A DNA stretch of 64,000 bases from Kitagawia praeruptora (lineage: Eukaryota; Streptophyta; Magnoliopsida; Apiales; Apiaceae). Under the pieces are notes generated by a model. It made no database searches. It was not told the origin of the DNA and saw nothing but the letters and a program-made list of their open reading frames with translations. Below are positions 10,092-22,824 of this stretch, one piece after another. The stretch lies in the NCBI GenBank assembly GCA_037693485.1, contig CM075346.1, positions 17,389,501-17,453,500 of the forward strand, given 5' to 3'. Numbering within the stretch: the first letter of the stretch is position 1; every line of letters starts with the position of its first letter. The translations under genes and the position numbers were made by a program.

Positions 10092-11438
10092 TGATGTGTC
10101 AAATTATACCTAACCGCAAGCGCACGATGTCTATTGCTAGTACAAATGGCAAGCGGGTCGAATCCACAAGGAAACAGGTTCTACTAATTCATTTTCAGTT
10201 ATCGCTAATTGTTTCAGGGACAAGCGATTATTGGAGAATATTAATTAACTAATTAAACAAGATTAACACTAATTAAACAGATGATAAACAAATTATTTAA
10301 AACCTAGGGCAATCAGGTCCACCATGCTTACACAATTGGCTCTTAAGCTAAAGCAATCAATGTGATCCTATAACTAGAGTATGTTAATCTCTTTCAAGCA
10401 TTATCACTCTCGAAACATTCAACACAATTAACCACTTTTAGTAATTCAATCAATCAGGTAATTAGAGTCAAGTTAATCTCTTCCAAGCATTAACGCTCTC
10501 AGAAATCCAATGATGCTTTAGCACTCAAATTCAATTCTGCTAATCGTATTTGTGCCTCTAGTAAGTAAATCTCTCGATCTATACCCTTATTTGAATATAA
10601 TTAATTCATGATATCGGCCGATTACACAAATTAATGATTAAAACATATCAATCAGAATTAACCATAACCAATCAAATCACTATGAAAATCATGCCAATAT
10701 TAGTGCAAACATGGCTTCCCTTTAAGCCCTAGAAATAACTACTCGCTAATAATTAAACAAGTAAAACCACTAGTAAAACAAGAAAACATAATTAAACTAA
10801 TAAGAACAAAGAAAAGATTAAGAGAACAAAACCTTCAAACTTCAATGTTGTCACCCAAAAGAAGAGTCATGGTGTTTCTCTACATCTCCAACTAATAATA
10901 CTAATCTACTCTAAACTATATTATCTGATCTAATATTACTCCCCCTTAATAATGTGTCCCAAGATGTGTTTATATACGCTCTAAAAGTCTTGCCCAGCAA
11001 GAAAATACCAAAACAGAATTATAATAGAATTTCTGCAAAATACGTTTCCTAAACTGATTCTATTTTCTTGTAAAATTCGTAACTTCTTTTTCTCATATGT
11101 TTTTGTGCTCTTCCAACTGGATTTTGCTTACTGGACCACTTCTGAATTAAAGATAATTTCACAAGCTTCGCGTGGACAGCTTACGGGCCTCAAACGGACT
11201 TCTAGAACTCAAGATATGGCCCAAACAGTGTAGCAGCCCATCTAGTCCAATAATTCCGAAATTTCATCTATTTTATCTCCAAATTTGCTCTTTTTGCTCC
11301 AAATCCTTCCAAGTTATGAATTCTTTATTTCCTACAATAAAACAATCAAATCTATTAAATAAATATCCAAATCAGTGCAAAACACAATAAATATGAGAAT
11401 AAAATCATCTAAAATATATATAAAAATATATTCTATCA
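10092..11438 (-). repeat. E 3' LTR
   Basis: 1347 bp, TGATGTGTCAAATT to TTCTATCA. By eye about twenty substitutions separate it from 15279-16625, roughly 1.5 percent, so E is clearly older than D and B. Confidence 0.93.
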
Positions 11439-13811
11439 AACATCCCCACACTAAGCATTTGCACGTCCTCGGGCAAATAAGTGAAATAAAAATTAAGTCC
11501 TAACAAACATCACTTTCATAGATGACACGATTGCATTGAGCATATGCAACAAGCCGTTAAACCCCTAGGCAGCCCTAGTAGGACGAGTGTTGTCTCGTGA
11601 GGGTTTATAGTGAATATACCCACAAAATTCATCTAACCATGTGAAAGATCAATGTTAACACAACACCACACACACAAGTCCTCTCATGCCACATCAACTT
11701 AAGAATCAAAGCAAACATACTATGTCTTGGTGTCGAAAGTGCAAGTATTCACGTAGTCTACTCAACCAACATGCAGAAGGTCATAAAAATTCATGTCAAG
11801 TGTAAAAATCGTTGGTAATCATGCTAAGCCCACAAGAAATACATCTTTAAGTCTAAACCCGGGATCTCCTATGCCAAAACAAGTAATAACTCACCTTTCA
11901 CTCAAAAACGAATATTCACTCAAGAACAAGGTTAAGTGTATCACTCAATTCCAACAAAATCATAAACACAACTTGACACTCGCAATCAATCTCACTCTCA
12001 ACACAACATACATCACTGATGACAATCAAAAGGTCTTTATTCGGGTTGTAGCGTGGGCTAGGGACCAGGTATGTCAAGTAAAGCTAAAACATGTTAAATG
12101 TCAAAAGCTAGTACCCAACAATATAAATAATTCCATTCCCTTTCCATCTTCCTCACACTTAAGATTTTCAATACCCCTTTCATAATAACTTGACTAGTCG
12201 AATGAAGAAGGATCATACAAACATAAGAATGCTCTTAAATTTATTTTTTTTCTCTGTTTTCTATTTTTTTTCTTTTTTCTTTTTTTTTTCTTTTTTTTTT
12301 GAAGAGCTAAGGAATAAACACAATGATCCATAGATATTTTTATGAATTTCGACTAGCAAGCATCAATCCAAAGTCAATATTCCCCAAAAGTATGAACATC
12401 AATAAAAACCCCCCTTTTATGAACACCTTATTACTCCCTTAAGCACAATACTAGCCTTTGACAATTTAGGTTCGAATTTAATGTAAGGCCAATAGAATAA
12501 AAAGGATAATGGCAAGTAATGTGGTGTGTCACCGAAAGAATAGGATTAAGCTCAACGGGTTAACTAATTGATCATGTTTAAAAGGTGTGGAAATATGGGA
12601 AACACGAGGTTAAACCTAAGTGCCTTTATCATCTCATCATCAATTAATGTCATGCATTTCAAGAAAGATCTCAAGTAAGTGCTAGCAATGCAAACAACAT
12701 GTGGACACTCAAGCAAACGAAAAATCATGCAAAAGATATGCATATAGGCTCAAAACTCACTTGGTGTGACAAAACATAATCAATCCCAAGTAACAAGACT
12801 CTCTAACGCACCTACTTGTACTCAAAGCATGAAAACCAAGTCATCTTGCACATATTCATGTCATTCTAATCACTTACAACATCCAATTAAGTCTACCAGC
12901 TTCAACTTACTAGTGAAAGTGTGTGCACAAGAACATCACATATCACTTCTCATACAAAAACATCCATAAACACAAGATTCCTAAGCATGCATGGGTGTAT
13001 CAAGCAAAATACAACAACTAATCAAATTGCATGGCTAGAATTATTTTTGGTATTTTTAATTTTTTAATTTTTTTTTTAAAAATTTCTCTTAAAATTTGAT
13101 ATATAAATAAAAATAATAATAATAATAATAATAACAATAAATAAGAATTAGAATAGAAATAGGTTGGGGGGTTTTGGAATTGAAATAGGAAAAGAATTAG
13201 GTGGAGAGATGATTAAATAAGAGTATAAATAGAATGGGGTAGAATTTTTTTTTTTTAATATATGAACACAACAGCACAGACAGCACAGCGCACAACACTG
13301 AGACGCTGAAATTTTTTTTTCTTTCTGACCGACGCGCAAGCTGCACGAGTGGCACGCAAATTGCCCCAAGACTAGTTGCGCCACCGCAACTTGCGCATCC
13401 CCAGCGCAAGTTGCCCCTAGTCCAATAACGCATTCTCAGATTGCGCCTCAACCCGCTTCCAGACCAGTAACGCAGGCGCAACCTGCGTTACTCACCAAAT
13501 TCGATTTTTTTTTTTTTTGAAAAAACAATTTTTTTTTTTAAGAATGAGATGAAGGAACACAACAAGGCTTGGGTTGAACAAATAACTAAGCAATTCTACT
13601 ATATATGAATGAGAAGGAAAGAAGTACTCCCCTATGCAAAAGCATGAAGTGCACCGATCCTCCAATGAAATCTTGGGTTGCCTCCCAAGCAGCGCTTATT
13701 TAGAGTCATTAGCTTGACCTCCTCAAAAATACTCCGATAAAGGCGTAATATCCACTTTCTCAATCATAAACTCGTCACCACAAAAAGTATCAAGAGTGTT
13801 AGTGGTTGTCT
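11439..13811 (-). other. E internal noncoding region
   Basis: About 2.4 kb without a supported ORF on either strand. It contains the polypurine tract next to the LTR, long T-runs (12241-12300 and 13505-13540), an (AAT)n microsatellite at about 13112-13135 and the perfect hairpin described separately at 13672-13689. Confidence 0.8.
13672..13689 (-). other. Perfect short hairpin in E
   Basis: CTTGGG-TTGCCT-CCCAAG: a 6-bp perfect stem with a 6-base loop, lying inside a stretch (AGCGCTGCTTGGGAGGCAAC on the minus strand) that I recall as widely conserved just downstream of gag-pol in Athila-type elements. Role unknown. Confidence 0.6.
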
Positions 13812-15158
13812 TTATCCTGCAGAAAGTCTCCAAACAGCATCAGTAAAATAAAATATGTCATTAATAAGCAATAGAGAGAGTGCTTGTGCAGTTTTGGAAA
13901 ACTTTGTGAGAAAACAGCGATAAAATTCAACACCACGGAAATATTGAACTCCCTTGACATAAGATGGAGGTTCTGGTGGTGGCTTTTCTTCACTCCTCAC
14001 TTTCACTGGAGCCATTCGGACATCTTGGCTTATCACATCATTGGCTAATAAGACACTTCCATCTTCTCCCTCTTCTCGAGCTTGAAACGTATGAGCCACT
14101 TTGTATGGATCCTCAACCAGAATTTGAGAAAAATCTTCTTGGACAATATTTGTTATCACATCAACCTTGAAATAATTGTTCTTGAGCAAAGAAGCCTTGT
14201 AAGTAGAGGCTAGATCGAGAGCAAATTTATCAATACATGGTAGCTTAGGCACAGGTTGTGGAAGAGAAACAACAACCATCTCTGTATTGCTTTCCTTTGT
14301 AGCCTCATCATCAGTCACATTGTTCTCGGTAGCAGCAACATCATTGATCTCGTCATCGGTGGCATGCTCCTTCTCTTTATCAATGGCCTCATCATCAACA
14401 TACATGGAGAAACTATCATATTCCTGATCGCTTATGAGATTGATAGCAATCAGGTCCTCTTCGGATCGGATAGATGATGATGGTAAATAGTCGAGCTGTC
14501 CTGTAGTAGAAGAGTTAGCCAACTGTGCAATTTGAGATTCAATCGCCAAACTTTGAGTTTCTAATTCTTTGATCGCCTCGGCTTGTTCTTCAGAACTCTT
14601 TAGCAGTTTATTCAAGATATCCCACATCTCATTTGTCTGATCAGCTTGCACATCTACACTGGGTTGAGAAACATGTAGATCTTCTTGTAGAGGAGGATAT
14701 TGATATTCTTGCTGTGGCGGCTGCTCATATGACTGATAATATTGTTGCTCAAACTGTTGTTGATTATGATATGAAAAATTTTGAGCACCATTGTCCTGGT
14801 AGTAGAAATCTGGTTGATTCACGCATTCTTGATCAAAAATGTTTGAATACTGATTGTACCCATATCCTTCTTCAAAAGAATTCATTTGTCCACACTGAGC
14901 ATTCTGAGAATTATAGACATTGTAAGAGCATTCAAAACCAAAGTGACCCTGCACACCGCAAATTTGACAGAAGTTGTAAGTTTTAGGGGCCACTTGTGAC
15001 ATCTCATTGATACTCATTGGACGCATAGTGGGCTCCGTAGGGTTGAATGAGGCAATTTCTCGAGTATGTGCCTTTACTAGGGAAGATAAGAGTGCAACTC
15101 CTTGTACAAAAGTATCAACTTCAACCATTGCAAACCTGTAAACTCTCAACAAAGCCAA
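13812..15158 (-). pseudogene. Athila-type gag C-terminus fused to a stub of RT
   Basis: 448 codons. Residues 64-77 form a CCHC knuckle (CQICGVQGHFGFEC). A Gln/Tyr-rich stretch (YNQYSNIFDQ, QQQFEQQYYQSYEQPPQQ), a short coiled coil ending IAQLANS and acidic repeats follow, all as in Athila gag C-terminal halves. The last ~45 residues (FYRCFLTKFSKTAQALSLLL) resemble the RT connection region FYRRFIKDFSKIAKPL. The N-terminal gag domain and everything between PR and this RT piece are absent. The Met at 15158 is simply the first one in the frame. The ORF has remained open across the deletion, so some expression is conceivable, but no activity can be claimed. Confidence 0.8.
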
Positions 15159-15241
15159 GAAAACGTAAAATCTGCCTCAATTGGAACAAAAGTTCCAATG
15201 AGACAATGGAAATAATCTAAACAACTAAATTAAAATCAATA

Positions 15242-15278
15242 GAAACTCGATGTCTCCCCGGCAGCGGCGCCAAAAACT
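15242..15278 (-). other. E primer binding site and leader
   Basis: Minus strand: LTR end, then CAAGTTTTTGGCGCCGCTGC and CGGGGAGACATCG. The TGGCGCCGCTGCCGGGGA core (about 15257-15274) is the primer-site type seen in Athila and Tat elements. Confidence 0.8.
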
Positions 15279-16625
15279 TGATGTGTCAAATTATACCTAA
15301 CCGCAAGCGCACGGTGTCTATTGCTAGTACAAATGGCAAGCGGGTCGAATCCACAAGGAGACAGGTTCTACTAATTCCTTTTCAGTTATCGCTAATTGTT
15401 TCAGGGACAAGCGATTATTGGAGAATATTAATTAACTAATTAAACAAGATTAACACTAATTAAACAGATGATAAACAAATTATTTAAAACCTAGGGCAAT
15501 CAGGTCCACCATGCTTACACAATTGGCTCTTAAGCTAAAGCAATCAATGTGATCCTATAACTAGAGTATGTTAATCTCTTTCAAGCATTAACACTCTCGA
15601 AACATTCAACACAATTAACCACTTTTAGTAATTCAATCAATCAAGTAATTAGAGTCAAGTTAATCTCTTCCAAGCATTAACGCTCTCAGAAATCCAATGA
15701 TGCTTTAGCACTCAAATTCAATTCTGCTAATCGTATGTGTGCCTCTAGTAAGTAAATCTCTCAATCTATACCCCTATTTACATATAATTAATCCATGATA
15801 TCGGCCGATTACACAAATTAATGATTAAAACATATCAATCAGAATTAACCATAACCAATCAAATCACTATGAAAATCATGCCAATATTAGTGCAAACATG
15901 GATTCCCTTTAAGCCCTAGAAATAACTACTCGTTAATAATTAAACAAGTAAAACAACTAGTAAAACAAGAAAACATAATTAAACTAATAAGAACAAAGAA
16001 AAGATTAAGAGAACAAAACCTTCAAACTTCAATGTTGTCACCCAAAAGAAGAGTCATGGTGTTTCTCTACATCTCCAACTAATAATACTAATCTACTCTA
16101 AACTATATTATCTGATCTAATATTACTCCCCCTTAATAATGTGTCCCAAGATGTATTTATATACGCTCTAAAAGTCTTGCCCAGCAAGAGAATACCAAAA
16201 CAGAATTATAATAGAATTTCTGCAAAATACGTTTCCTAAACTGATTCTATTTTCTTGTAAAATTCGTAACTTCTTTTTCTCATCTGTTTCTGTGCTCTTC
16301 CAACTGGATTTTGCTTACTGGACCACATCTGAATTAAAGATAATTTCACAAGCTTCGCGTGGACAGCTTACGGGCCTCAAACGGACTTCTAGAACTCAAG
16401 ATATGGCCCAAACAGTATAGCAGCCCATCTAGTCCAATAATTCCGAAATTTCATCTATTTTATCTCCAAATTTGCTCTTTTTGCTCCAAATCCTTCCAAG
16501 TTATGAATTCTTTATTTCCTACAATAAAACAATCAAATCTATTAAATAAATATCCAAATCAGTGCAAAACACAATAAATATGAGAATAAAATCATCTAAA
16601 ATATATATAAAAATATATTCTATCA
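15279..16625 (-). repeat. E 5' LTR
   Basis: 1347 bp. A minus-strand TATATAAATA box lies at 16154-16163, and the left copy has it slightly altered, in keeping with a 5' LTR that once drove transcription. Confidence 0.93.
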
Positions 16626-16736
16626 CAGAATGACAAGATGATGGCCGATACAGAGGATCTGCTCGACTGGATGGAAAACCGAAAGGTCGAGCTAAGCCAA
16701 TTGAGGGAATCTGATCCGGGGAATGTAGTCCCTTGA

Positions 16737-17287
16737 TTTGTATATAATTTTTCTTTGCCTTTTTAGGCTAATTTGTAATTTTAATGAAATCAAGGCCTTC
16801 GGGCACTTTTGTTTCACATTGTTTGTTGGGCAAAATTCGGATTTTTTTTAAGTTACTTTTTGTTCCTATGCATGTGCAATTTTTGGATATTTAAGTAACT
16901 TGTATTTCCTTTTGCTTAAACAATTTTTTATATTTTTGGCCATCCTCTTAGAGGTTTTCTGGCTGGGTGTTCCTTACTCGAAGTTTTCTTTACTTGGAGT
17001 AATCTTCGGAAATTCAATGCTTCGGGCGAAGTCTCTTCAGACATTGCCTCGTGTTGCCCCCGAGTCGCAGTTCGGCCGAAGGTTTCTTTTTTCAGTTTTG
17101 GGCGAATTATGCCTCCCGAAGGCCTTCAGGCGAACTGGACTTGTGTTTAGGGGTTTCCCTTTTTTTTTGTTTCCCGATCGAGCAATGTTTCGGCCATTCG
17201 GGTTATATAATCGATAAGAATATAAATGGGCCAAACAAAATTAAGCCTTTATTGATAATCGAAATTGAATTTTTTCTTACAAAAAGC
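16737..17287. other. F noncoding region between accessory copy 2 and integrase
   Basis: 3' tail of accessory copy 2, homologous to 8905-9110 at about 16990-17140. The two convergent genes (accessory on plus, IN on minus) end about 550 bases apart. No other gene seen. Confidence 0.7.
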
Positions 17288-18609
17288 TTACTGATAAAAC
17301 TTGCGTAAGCGGGAAGCATGCCATGTGTTTTTGATCGAACTTCCATTTAGTTCAGTTAGTTTGTAAGTCCCTGGTCGAATGACTTGGATAATCACATAGG
17401 GCCCTTCCCAGTTTGGCTGAAGCTTCCCTTGCTTGTTTGGCATAGAAGTTGCTAATTCCCGAAGGACTAGATCACCGACTTTAAAAGACCTTTTCTTTAA
17501 TCCTGAGTCATAGTATTGAGCAGTTTGCTGTTGATACTTGACATTTCTTAGGTGTGCCACTTCTCTGGCTTCTTCCAACAAGTCCACATTAGCTCGGAGA
17601 CCCAACTCGTTTGTTTCGAGGTTAAAAACTTCGCTTCGGTATGATTTTAGGCCGACTTCTACTGGGACCATTGCATCGGTGCCATATGCCAGACTGAAAG
17701 GAGTTTCTCCGGTCGAGATCTTGGTGTGGTGCGATAAGCCCACATCACATATGGTAACTCTTCAGCCCATAACCCTTTGGCTTCTCCGAGCCTCTTCTTT
17801 ATTCCATCAAAGATGATTCTGTTTGCGGCTTCTACCGCCCCATTTCCTTGTGGATGACCAACCGAACTGAATTTCTGTTGAATCCCGAAGAAAGCTAAAA
17901 ATTTCTTGAACTTCTTTCCGATGAATTGGGTCCCGTTATCCGATACACAAATCTTGGGAATCCCGAATCTGAGGATTACTTGCTCCAACATAAATTTCTT
18001 GGCAGCTTCTTCGGTAATGGAGGACAAAGGGCGTGCTTCTACCCACTTGGTCATGTAATCGATTGCCACAATACAATATTTGGCTTGTCTGGTGCTGGTA
18101 GGTAGGATTCCAACAATATCCACGACCCACATGGCGAAGGGAATGGGGTTTAAGACAGAAGTCATTTCTTCGGAAGGTTGTTTCGGAATGTTGCTGAAAA
18201 GCTGACATTGCCTGCATTTCTTCGCATAATTGAGTGCATCGGCTCGTAGGGTCGGCCAAAAGAATCCCTGTCTTAGGATTTTAAAGGCTAGGGAATGGCC
18301 TGCCAAGTGTTCCCCACAGATTCCTTTGTGAATTGCTTCAAGAGATGTTTTTTGTTCTTCGGGAGCCAGGCATCTTAGCAGTGGTTTGGTAGCCGATCTT
18401 CGGTACATTTTTCCTGCTATAATTGTGTACCTGGTGGCCCGATTTTTGATCTTTTGAGCCTCAGTTTTTTCCAATGGTAGTGTTCCCTTTTCCAGGAATA
18501 GTCGAATTGGCGTCATCCAATCTATCCCTTGGTGAATCTCGAAACATACCTTCTTATTGATGGAGGGCGCTTTGACTTCAGTGAGGTAGATTGAACCTGT
18601 GAAATTCTG
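17288..18609 (-). pseudogene. F integrase (Ty3/gypsy), frameshifted and cut by D
   Basis: On the minus strand the HHCC zinc finger (GICGEHLAGHS, then CRQCQLF), the DDE core (MWVVDIVGI, VSDNGTQF and GNGAVEAANRI) and the C-terminal module PNWEGPYVIIQV ending RLRKFYQ are all present. This is a typical gypsy integrase that would insert reverse-transcribed DNA. A one-base-type frame change between about 17700 and 17740 separates the catalytic core (17659-18516) from the C-terminal module (17288-17743). Its N-terminal join to RNase H is interrupted at 18609 by element D. Inactive. Confidence 0.92.
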
Positions 18610-21600
18610 TGTAATAACCCGAATTTCCGGTAGAATTAAAACTTTTTCTAACCGTGAATAAGTGCACTAGTGAATGGATATTGCCATGGGTGATGACCCC
18701 GATTTATATACGTATCGTCAGAATATAGTAATTCGAGGGTTGACGACATAGATAAGAATAATATATCATCCAGAAAATGAGCTAATGAACCCTGAAAGGG
18801 GAGAGGAGGAGTGAATAAGCATCTTCGTACGTGCATAGTGTTTCCTATACGTGCACAGTGTTTCCCGTACGTGCATAGTAATTTGGTGGATGAATAGTGA
18901 TTTTGTAAGTTGGAAAACTTTTCATGCCACCCTATGTTCGGGATAGGATATGGATATTCCGGAGCCATATTAGTGATCAGCGGAGTAAATAAGAGTATGC
19001 AAAGACGATCGGAATTCAGAAATTCCAGATTCTATTTTTACGGAATATTTGACCGGGCAGTGAAGTATATATCAGTATTATCAAGAGAATGAGATATTAA
19101 AATTGAGGATTTGAGGATTTTATATTTTATTATTTTATTATATGTGATTTAAGAATGAAGAACGAAAACCCCTGAGATAGCGGAACGAGCGTTCTAGAAA
19201 CCGCTGAAGCGTTATAACGAGAGTAAGGAATAAAACGAACGAATCATGGATTATGGATTGAGTCCATATCGAGGTTAAATATCCTACATGATAATCAAGA
19301 GGATTATACCCCAGAATTATTAAGGTATTATTCGTATCGAGAAATTTCCCGGTAAACCCTAGCGGTAAAACTACTTAGTCATTCTTCGAACGATCAGCGA
19401 AATTGAGCAATAACCGGACAAAGAAACGTACCAGCAACCAAGGATGCATCCATTATAGGTAGTGGGACATGACATAAGCACCTTTATGAAAATATCTTGC
19501 ATCCAAATGTAATTTACCAAGGACTTAAGTGCAAGAATGCAAGAGATGAGTACCTAGTTGCATTTCTGAGGATAAGGCAATCTAGAAAGGACCCATGAGG
19601 GGTGGACAACACACCAAGGAAAAGATGAGGTTGAATAAGATGATAGATATATGTATTATTGAAGGAAAATATCAAGAGAAATCAAAAACAAATGGATTAA
19701 AGAGGTGTGTGATCAAGAACAAGACAACAAGGCACCTTGTCATCACATTTCTACACACCACACAAGCTTGGCACATGGATTAAGAGGTGACATAGGCTTT
19801 CTAACAGCTGATACATATCACAAATATCACACAAAATCATTTACCAACTAGTCAAAGAAGATTGGAAGAGAGAAAAAGCAAGAACACCACCAAAACCACA
19901 AACTGTCCAGCAGAAACCAAAGGCAAAGAAAAATTCATATCTCCACTTCTATCCATTCTTAAATCACCAAATTTTAACCATAGCTTCCTCATTGTATGTA
20001 GAATACACGTTTAAAATTTCATGGTCATCAAAGGAGTGTAGCCTAGTCAAATCCATCCCCCAAGATGAAGAACCGAAACTGTCCAGATTTTCCCAGTTTC
20101 GACCTCTCACCTTAGAAAATCAATAAGTCGAGCTTCAAGCATCCCCTAGTGATGAGCTATAGTTCAAAGGAAAGCCCTTGAAGATTAGAAGGTTTGATAA
20201 AAATTTGAGAACCAAACACTTATTTTTCGATTTTATATGAATTTTATAAGATGAGGAATGAATAGTAGGAATAGTGTTTTACTTAGTTTTTCATGTTTGT
20301 TTCTTAGTATTCAAGATTCCTAAGGTGCATCCAAGGCTAGAGGACCTCTTATCAAGCTTTGTTATTGTTCTTAGGACATCAAAGAAGGTAAAGGCCGAAC
20401 CCTTGCTTGTCATATGTTGAGTTTTTGATGAGTTTTAGTGTTATGATGCATGATTAGAGTACTAGAGATATGATTAAGCTTTGTTAAATGATAAAATAAC
20501 TTGTGTGGCTCCAAGACCTATTTAGACAGTGAGGGAGATGATGAATAGTGTCCATGAGTGTTGGTGGTGGATTGGATGATTATTTGGAGGGTTTTGATTT
20601 TGGAAATATCCGAGTTATAGCCGTCGTAATGCCCGAATTTCATTAATCCTTAAGAACCGAGCATGACAGTAGATGTAAACCTTCTGACCAGTTGAGTTTC
20701 TAACCTAAACTTGTAGATTTTGAATCATAGATCATTTTGGCGCAAGAATCGTAGCATTCTGAGTTACGGTTTAGGAGGAATGACCAAAACCGTAAAAGTT
20801 TTTCGTAGATGTAAGTGTTGAGTTGGTGACTGGAATTGAGACCATTAAAAATGGAATTAGAACATTATATTTTGAGGATAAATATTAAAGGTCATAATAA
20901 AGAGGTGGGAGAAGACGGTATGTCAAAAGAATGATTTTTCGATTTTATGAAAATGTTTCAGTCAAGGTTACGAGCGAGAGGACCTCTTAAGAGAGCACTT
21001 GGACTTAACTTTGAAAATGACTTTGTAAAGTGGTTGTTCGAGGTTCGATTTCACAACGAACTCTTGACTTAAGTGTTTGTCAGTTAACATGGACTTAGTA
21101 CGAGTCTAGAGGGACCCCTAAGTGCCTTGTTTGAGGTTGGCTTAAGTGTTTAAACGTTGAGTTATGAATGGATCGTATAAGGGATTAATAGCGTGTTTTC
21201 TTGACTTTGTTTAGATTGTCGGACCCCGCTACAAGCCCTTACTACATCGGGAGTATCAGGCAAGTATACTTAACCTTACTCTATTGTTCAGAGTATATAT
21301 GTTCAATGAATGGTGTATGTGGTTCAAATGTTTTCACTACGAGTTGCAAGTATTTCATCTAGTTGATTAAATACCGGATATTGATGCAATCGAATGCATG
21401 TATATATAGATGATTGTTCCGAAAGTTATCCGGATAGTATATAAATATAGTATTATGTATAAGAGCTATTGGTCCATCTAATTGGGACAAGTATCGATGT
21501 ACATTGTACGTACTCGAATAGTGTTATAATATTGTTGGAATATATATATGAGCTATTGGTCCATATGATTGGGACAAGTATCGATGTACATTGTTCGTAC

Positions 21601-22824
21601 TCGAATAGTGTTATAATATTGTTGGAATATATATACGAGTTATTGGTCCATATGATTGGGACAAGTATCGAGGTACATTGTTTGTACTCGAAGGGAGATA
21701 AAATGTTTCTATAAAAGTATGTTGTAATTATGAGGAGTGATGTGAGATTTGATCTGGATCATTTTATTCGAATCCATGATCAAAGCAGTCGTTCTTATGT
21801 TTCCTCTTCTAATTTGGGAGGAAAGTGATTTATTGATGATAGTAATCGTTCGTTATTTCCGAATGATAACAGTATTATGAATAGAGGTGCACGTGGTATT
21901 ATACGTGACATCGAAGATGATAAGTATGTTGAGGTGCACGTGGAATTATACGTGACATCTAAGATGATAAGTATTGAAGGTGGTCAGGGATACTCTGGCA
22001 CCTTATGTTCTGGACTGGAGATAATGCAAGAGCTTGGCGAGGTGGCCACTCAGCATAGATGTATAAAAGCCCGGATGCGGCTTAGGGTGAAGGCCGAGCA
22101 AGTCGACTCATCCTGGGATGATCAAGGCCGAGCAAGTCGGCTCCCCCCTCTACCGGTAGTAAAAATATTTGACGTAAGGACTGATCATCCATTACAGCCC
22201 CGCGGATAAGAATCTCCTGAATATAGTCCATCAGCAGTATTTGATAAGTGTAATTAATACCACATATGGGTATTGATTGCAGTATGAATAGTATGTTCTT
22301 ACTCAGTTTTTGCGAGTAAATTTCATTATGATGAGGAAAATATTTTCGAAATACTTTTAATAGTACATTATTGAAGTCCAATTCATGTCTTCGAATACAT
22401 TTATATATGTGATTCTGGTGTATATAACTTGCTGGGCATTTTTGGCTCATTCTTGCTATTTTTAATATTATCAAACAGCGACGATCAGAGCTGGCACTAG
22501 TACGTTGAACCGTGATAAAAGGAAGGGAAAGGTGACTGATTCAGCATGTTAGCCTTGTAGTACCTGAGGAAGGTGCAAGTTAGGAAGAAGTAGTTTAATA
22601 CTTTATTATCTAGTACTTTGAAGTTGTAATGAGATTCTGGAGGATACTCTGAGGTGTAATAACTTTTGGGATTAGTAAGTACTTGTTCTAAGACTATAAC
22701 CCGTGGAGTAGATTATGGAGTTTATTATGGATATTGTTGTAGATTATATTGTGAGCAGGTGATTGAATATTCCGCAAGAGGTGTGATGACCTGGATTCCC
22801 GGTAAGGAATTTGGGGCTGTTACA
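18610..22824 (+). repeat. D 5' LTR (4215 bp)
   Basis: Noncoding over its length. It contains a strong TATAAAAG at 22062-22069, three 87-bp tandem units at 21463-21720 and a ~52-bp tandem duplication around 21882-21975 (GGTGCACGTGG...TTATACGTGACATC). The 60-110 codon ORFs inside are not supported as genes. Confidence 0.95.
21463..21720 (+). repeat. Three tandem 87-bp units in the D 5' LTR
   Basis: Units start at 21463, 21550 and 21637, each opening GAGYTATTGGTCCATMTRAT and containing GGGACAAGTATCGATGTACA. The same triple occurs in the other LTR at 26750-27007. Confidence 0.92.

Larger units (their letters stand above)
10092..16625 (-). mobile_element. Element E: Athila-like gypsy element, non-autonomous
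   Basis: Two 1347-bp direct LTRs, perfect 5-bp TSD CAGAA (10087-10091 and 16626-16630), minus-strand primer site and a single truncated gag-like ORF. On the minus strand the 5' LTR is the right copy, followed by TGGCGCCGCTGCCGGGGAGA (primer site of the Athila/Tat type). The left LTR is preceded on the minus strand by GTGTGGGGATGTT, a typical Athila-type polypurine tract. No RT core, integrase or envelope-like ORF is left. Confidence 0.93.
9502..16736 (+). pseudogene. Antisense accessory gene of F, copy 2, split by element E
   Basis: Exon 2 (9502-9839) reads SSRSEMRRRVAERRAR and continues to SFILAKDRSLYDA and LLGHLTL, with an in-frame TAG after SFGSPA. A GTAAGG...CCAG intron follows, then the coiled-coil exon from 9910 (ATPWAASVSEKVKDQD, then LKKEIKELKSKLSSARAENAEL). 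At 10091 the exon is cut by element E. It resumes after 16630 in the same frame (DKMMADTEDLLDWMENRK) and ends VVP at 16734-16736. The domain-bearing first exon is missing. It is homologous to copy 1 but diverged, so the duplication is older than the insertion of E. Confidence 0.8.

Noticed and set aside
11793..12185. 130-codon plus-strand ORF in E
   Set aside because: Low-complexity Asn/Thr/Ser translation antisense to the element, no domain, no match in structure to Athila genes.
21469..21714. 81-codon ORF with a repeated peptide in D LTRs
   Set aside because: The peptide repeats only because 87 is divisible by three; the second LTR shows base changes without sign of coding constraint.
22082..22474. 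130-codon minus-strand ORF in D LTRs
   Set aside because: No domain, ends in AT-rich LTR DNA on the strand opposite to transcription.
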